Assembly: GCA_937901625.1 (NCBI GenBank)
Contig: CALDIE010000282.1
Location: 1-8,980 of the forward strand
Source of the DNA: an uncultured Lachnospiraceae bacterium
Lineage (GTDB): Bacteria > Bacillota > Clostridia > Lachnospirales > Lachnospiraceae
Direction of reading: 5' to 3'
DNA length: 8,980 bases
Shown in pieces: positions 5,994 to 8,980 of this stretch; position 1 is the first letter of the stretch, and each line of letters starts with the position of its first letter. Made by a program: the position numbers and the translations under genes. The notes under the pieces are model-generated. The model saw only the letters and a program-made list of their open reading frames with translations, did not search any database and was not told the origin of the DNA.

Positions 5994-6959
5994 TTATTGT
6001 TCTTTCGTCCACAACCCCAGCCATAAAAGCATATATAAGGCCTGCGGCGAGATATCAACGGCAGGCAGAAGTCCCAGATCGTCAAAGACGGATGTGCTTT
6101 CATAACCGATGCCTTCCGTACATCCGCTTAAAAAAACGGGAATATGACGACTTTTTGCTTCTCTAAAAAAAAGCAGAGCCTCCTCTGACGCCGTATTGAT
6201 CGTTCCTGAATGGTACGTGCCGTGGATGATGTAACGGGTATTTTTCGGGATATCCGGATATACTCTTCCCGGATAAGAGGTAAGCATCAGCACATTTTCA
6301 CAGTTCTCATCCAGATCCGCAATGATCTCTTTACGGCGTCCGGCGATTTCCGCATCTGTCATAAGACTCCCCGGCAGAGAGAAATGTCTCTTCCTCATCC
6401 CCTTTTCCGGTTCAAAGTCTCTTAAATCATACAAAGCATCGGAATATGCTTCCGGTCCAACCGTGTATAGCGGATCCAGTATCTGTGTCTCTTCTCCCGG
6501 GTTCTGATAGGAGATCCAGACTCCTTTTTTTTCACCCTTCCGGATACATGATATCGCCCCGTGAAGGTTCGCGATCCCGTTTGCCGATGTTTCCTCCAAT
6601 GTATGGTTACTTGATACAAAAAAAACGGGAACAAAACTGTCACGAAACAGAAGCGCTGCCGCGGACGCGCTGTACTTTAATGTATCCGTACCGTGCGTTA
6701 CGATCACTCCGTCAATCTCTTTCTTATCCTTCGAGAGAGTCTCCTCCAAAACCGTCAAAAGCGTCCGGATCTGAATACCGCTTGCGTTTTCACTAAGGAT
6801 CCGATAGGGTTCGCAAAGATCCATCTCAAAATCGATTCCGTATACTTCCCTGTACTTGTCGAGAAGAATATAAGATTTGTTTGAATCCGTAGAAATGTAT
6901 CCGTCATTCTTACGCGTACTTCCGATCGTTCCGCCGGTAAAGATAAACAATATCTTCAT
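5994..6959 (-). CDS. Asparaginase-family protein, cytoplasmic type I-like
   Basis: A 321-residue protein close to the usual length of bacterial type I asparaginases, with no signal peptide. The first signature IFTGGTIGS (residues 6-14) contains the nucleophile-type Thr11. The second, VTHGTDTLKYSASA (87-100), supplies Thr91 and Asp92 of the catalytic triad. S-x-N-x-x-x-N-L-x-x-AI (125-136) corresponds to the segment following the active site. The Lys expected some 70 residues after HGTDT (Lys162/163 in the E. coli enzymes) is not evident: the region reads YQNPGEETQILDP. The protein may therefore hydrolyse a different amide or be a weak or inactive asparaginase; this inference comes from an alignment by eye. 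The ATG overlaps the holA stop as ATGA and has the strong ribosome site AGGGGTGA within holA, so translation is coupled. Confidence 0.85.
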   Translation of the reverse strand: MKILFIFTGGTIGSTRKNDGYISTDSNKSYILLDKYREVYGIDFEMDLCEPYRILSENASGIQIRTLLTVLEETLSKDKKEIDGVIVTHGTDTLKYSASAAALLFRDSFVPVFFVSSNHTLEETSANGIANLHGAISCIRKGEKKGVWISYQNPGEETQILDPLYTVGPEAYSDALYDLRDFEPEKGMRKRHFSLPGSLMTDAEIAGRRKEIIADLDENCENVLMLTSYPGRVYPDIPKNTRYIIHGTYHSGTINTASEEALLFFREAKSRHIPVFLSGCTEGIGYESTSVFDDLGLLPAVDISPQALYMLLWLGLWTKEQ

Positions 6960-8017
6960 CCCTGTTCACCCCTCTGACTCAGTTTAACGATCAATGTCTC
7001 AGCTGAAAGTCTGTCTCCCATCAGACCCTCTTTAAACGAATCCTCCGCCGCAAGGCAAAGGTCTACCGCATCCAACAGTTCCCTCTTCGTATACTGAGAA
7101 GCCAGTTTTACCCTCATCCTTACAGCAAATTCCCTGATCCCGATCTTGCCCGCGATCTCACCCTCTAAGATCCCCTTTGACCGCATCTCCTTTACCATAA
7201 GGATCTGATGATACTGTGTCCCCATCATGCGGATGATCTTTACGGGAGACTCCCTCTCCGCAAGCAACTCGTGATAATAACGGAGAGCCTTTGATGCCTG
7301 CCGTTCCGTGCAGGCGTTGATCATCTCAAAAATATGATCCTTTGTATGAGCGATCACCACCGCGTCGATATCCTCTTTGGTGATTTCCTCCCTGTCATAC
7401 GCATACGCGATCAGCTTATCCATCTCATTGGCCAGATTGGCAAGATCCGGACCGGTGCGGTCCAGCAGATACGAAATATTTATATCCCGCATCTTTTTGT
7501 TAACTCTGGCGAAAGCTCTAACGACACAGGTCTTTTGATATTCCTCGTTTTTCCGGTTTACCTCCGCGGCAAGTCCCACTTTCGTCACGGCCTTATAGAG
7601 TCTGGACCTTTTATCAACAGCGGATTCCACAAAGATCATAACCGTGGTATCGGGGAGATTCCCTCCGACAAAATCCGCCATGGAGTCTCCCTTTCCGACA
7701 GCAAACAGTCCGGAATCAAGAACCAGCACGGTCCTGTAATCCGAAAGAAACGGCATGGTATCGGAAAATGAGATCACCTCATCCTCCGTCATGTCATCTC
7801 CCTTAAAACGGGCATAGTTCAACTCATCCCCCGGCAAAACCAGCGCACCCAAAAGACGTTTCTTATAGAACTGTTTTAAAAAATCCTCTTCTCCGAAGAT
7901 CAGGTATACTCTCTTAAAACTCTTATTTTCCGCATCCGAAAGGATCGTTTTTTCTTCCTCGCTTACGCCCTGCGGCGCATTCCCTTTCTTGCCGGTACTC
8001 TTTTTTGCAACACTCAT
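6956..8017 (-). CDS. holA: DNA polymerase III subunit delta (HolA)
   Basis: A 353-residue clamp-loader subunit that binds and opens the beta sliding clamp. The N-terminal AAA+-like domain begins KRVYLIFGEEDFLKQ (about residue 35 from this start), the typical 'vYlifGeE' opening. SDTMPFLSDYRTVLVLD and TTVMIFVESAVDKRSRLYKA are also characteristic of the family. The central GPDLANLANEMDKLIAYA and the helical C-terminal collar segment LLAERESPVKIIRMMGTQYHQIL complete it. No Walker A is present, as expected for delta. A Lys/Ser/Gly-rich N-terminal extension of about 30 residues precedes the domain and looks disordered. The ATG at 8017 is chosen because GGAG lies 6 bases upstream; a TTG in frame at 8038 is an alternative. 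In many Firmicutes holA follows comEC. Here the gene upstream is an unrelated AT-rich membrane protein, so a local insertion or rearrangement is possible. Confidence 0.95.
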   Translation of the reverse strand: MSVAKKSTGKKGNAPQGVSEEEKTILSDAENKSFKRVYLIFGEEDFLKQFYKKRLLGALVLPGDELNYARFKGDDMTEDEVISFSDTMPFLSDYRTVLVLDSGLFAVGKGDSMADFVGGNLPDTTVMIFVESAVDKRSRLYKAVTKVGLAAEVNRKNEEYQKTCVVRAFARVNKKMRDINISYLLDRTGPDLANLANEMDKLIAYAYDREEITKEDIDAVVIAHTKDHIFEMINACTERQASKALRYYHELLAERESPVKIIRMMGTQYHQILMVKEMRSKGILEGEIAGKIGIREFAVRMRVKLASQYTKRELLDAVDLCLAAEDSFKEGLMGDRLSAETLIVKLSQRGEQG

Positions 8018-8051
8018 ATCCCGCTCCGTCAGTTCCAAAAATCATTGATTT

Positions 8052-8060
8052 ATTGTACCA
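8052..8060 (-). promoter_or_regulatory. Extended -10 promoter of the holA operon
   Basis: On the minus strand TGG-TACAAT (8060 to 8052) is an extended -10 element (TGn plus a five-of-six -10 box). The -35 at 17-base spacing, ATGTAA, is weak, which is tolerated with an extended -10. Transcription would start near 8045, about 28 bases before the HolA ATG. It lies in the 77-base gap after the upstream AT-rich gene, where I see no clear terminator. Confidence 0.5.
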
Positions 8061-8094
8061 CAATTTGCCTTGTATTACATTAGCTTCAAAAGGA

Positions 8095-8784
8095 TCATCT
8101 GAATTCAACTGTACAATTGGGTAACTTTTCATAGATTATTTGCTTATTTTCTTCTGATACGTCGTTATATAACATTATATTTATATAAACCGGATCTTCA
8201 CCTAAAATTGGCATTGCTTCTTCTATACCATCCAATGTTTCAAATGCACAATATCCACCTTTTATATCCGAAAAACTGGTTTCAAATTCCGTCCAATCTT
8301 TAAAATGTATATTTTCCAACCACCATCCTCTTGGTTTATCATCCAATTCATCTGTCCATTCAGATCGATCGTAGTTATATACTTTATAATCAAATCCATC
8401 ATCCCACCTATGCCGGATTTCTATAACAACATCGTTTTCACAAATCTCACTCTCCGGATGTGTATTGCAATATACTGTATATAGGTCACATATTTCCCTG
8501 ATTTCTTTAACAGGGTAATCATCTCCACCTTCATTGATCACAAATGTAAACCACAGCATATCCTTTCCTTTTTCGTTTTCCAGCAGAAAACCTCCATATT
8601 TCAAATCACTCAGATTCATCTCTCCAAACATCCCTGATATCTCCCGCGCATATATGGGCCTATAGATCAATTCATACTGGTAATCCTCATATTTCTTTTT
8701 CCCAAAAAGCGCTCCAATCCCTATGATAAATATGATTATGACTATAATATCGCCTTTATATTGAACTATTTTCTCTTTCATCAT
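8095..8784 (-). CDS. Unidentified single-pass membrane protein
   Basis: A 229-residue protein that begins MMKEKIVQYK. A hydrophobic segment, GDIIVIIIFIIGIGALFG (residues 11-28), followed by KKK could be an uncleaved membrane anchor or signal anchor. The rest is hydrophilic, acidic and aromatic-rich (DLYTVYCNTHP, RHRWDDGFDYKVYNYD, PRGWWLENIHFKDW), with three Cys that would suit an extracytoplasmic domain. I do not recognise the family and do not assign a function. Two adjacent ATG codons (8784 and 8781) could start it; GGGG lies about 10 bases upstream. The base composition is clearly more AT-rich than the genes to its left: about one third G+C in a hand count of 8281-8340. This suggests accessory or recently acquired DNA. 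It starts 18 bases after the gene ending at 8803, so the two are probably co-transcribed. Confidence 0.75.
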   Translation of the reverse strand: MMKEKIVQYKGDIIVIIIFIIGIGALFGKKKYEDYQYELIYRPIYAREISGMFGEMNLSDLKYGGFLLENEKGKDMLWFTFVINEGGDDYPVKEIREICDLYTVYCNTHPESEICENDVVIEIRHRWDDGFDYKVYNYDRSEWTDELDDKPRGWWLENIHFKDWTEFETSFSDIKGGYCAFETLDGIEEAMPILGEDPVYINIMLYNDVSEENKQIIYEKLPNCTVEFR

Positions 8785-8802
8785 TCATATATCCCCGTTC
8801 CT

Positions 8803-8979
8803 TCATTTTCGAATATCCATTAAACCGGTATTTCCCGAATCAGTATTTCTCGGACTAGTATTTTCTGAACTACTATTTTCTGAACTATTATTTTCCGACA
8901 TCTCATTTTCAGAAGGATTATTTAACGGATCATCATATGTAAACTGTAACTCCGATATTTCTTTCGAGTCGCCATTTGC
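8803..8979 (-). CDS. C-terminal end of an unidentified protein with a tandem SENxS tail
   Basis: A frame enters from the right edge and ends with TGA at 8805-8803, giving the last 58 residues of a protein whose start lies outside the window. The visible part opens ANGDSKEISELQFTYDD and then becomes a Ser/Asn/Glu-rich low-complexity tail built from five-residue units, ending GLMDIRK. A continuous frame of 58 codons, the in-register 15-base repeats and the 18-base gap to the next gene support a real coding region, though one frame at a window edge is limited evidence. Such tails are typical of flexible linkers or surface-protein ends. No domain is visible, so no function is proposed. Composition is AT-rich like that of the next gene. 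Confidence 0.6.
   Translation of the reverse strand, partial: ANGDSKEISELQFTYDDPLNNPSENEMSENNSSENSSSENTSPRNTDSGNTGLMDIRK
8824..8898 (-). repeat. Five degenerate 15-bp tandem repeats encoding SENxS
   Basis: Five adjacent 15-base units, consensus TCAGAAAATAnTAGT, encode in order SENNS, SENSS, SENTS, PRNTD and SGNTG. The first three are nearly identical and the last two have drifted. A partial SEN occurs just upstream. The exact multiple of three keeps the frame open, which is typical of repeat expansion inside a coding sequence. There are no spacers, so this is not a CRISPR array. Confidence 0.75.
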
Positions 8980-8980
8980 A

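Noticed and set aside
5974..6024. Earlier ATG for the TPR-like protein at 6024
   Set aside because: It overlaps the asparaginase-like gene. AGAGGA at the right distance supports the ATG at 5973.
8824..8898. Short repeats as a CRISPR array
   Set aside because: The units are 15 bases, directly adjacent, degenerate and in frame with a coding sequence; there are no spacers.

Overview
The window looks like chromosomal DNA of a low-to-moderate GC Firmicute, most likely class Clostridia and probably a Lachnospiraceae-type gut or rumen anaerobe. This rests on strong GGAGG-type ribosome binding sites, a clostridial-type MutY, a MetF followed by what looks like a B12-dependent methionine synthase activation protein, a DUF1653 protein with an extended C-terminus, and a long UvrX-type Y-family polymerase. 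The taxonomic call is inference from protein style; no rRNA or marker gene is present. All genes lie on the minus strand except the Y-family polymerase.

Reading in the direction of minus-strand transcription (right to left): (1) 8980-8095 is an AT-rich accessory-looking segment. It holds the end of an unidentified protein with a tandem SENxS tail and a 229-residue protein with one N-terminal membrane segment. (2) 8017-5116 is a tight operon: holA (DNA polymerase III delta), an asparaginase-like protein whose start overlaps the holA stop by 4 bases, and a TPR-like protein 20 bases further on. (3) 3529-5112, on the plus strand, is the Y-family translesion polymerase. It converges on the TPR gene with only 3 bases between the stops and diverges from the next unit across a 188-base promoter region. 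(4) 3340-1167 is a second operon: a 154-residue unknown, a DUF1653 protein and mutY, from a good sigma-A promoter and ending in a small hairpin terminator. (5) 1166-1 is the methionine/folate unit: a leader of about 90 bases with a possible 21-codon ORF, then metF and the first 28 codons of a probable methionine synthase activation protein.

Functionally the window combines replication and repair (HolA, MutY, translesion polymerase) with one-carbon/methionine metabolism. MetF makes 5-methyl-THF, and the next gene probably supports the cobalamin-dependent methionine synthase that uses it. I see no transposase, integrase, CRISPR array, tRNA or rRNA, and no convincing undescribed multi-gene system. 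The least ordinary parts are the metF leader, the MutY iron-sulfur loop insertion, the asparaginase-like protein without an evident catalytic Lys, the polymerase start region, and the AT-rich right edge.
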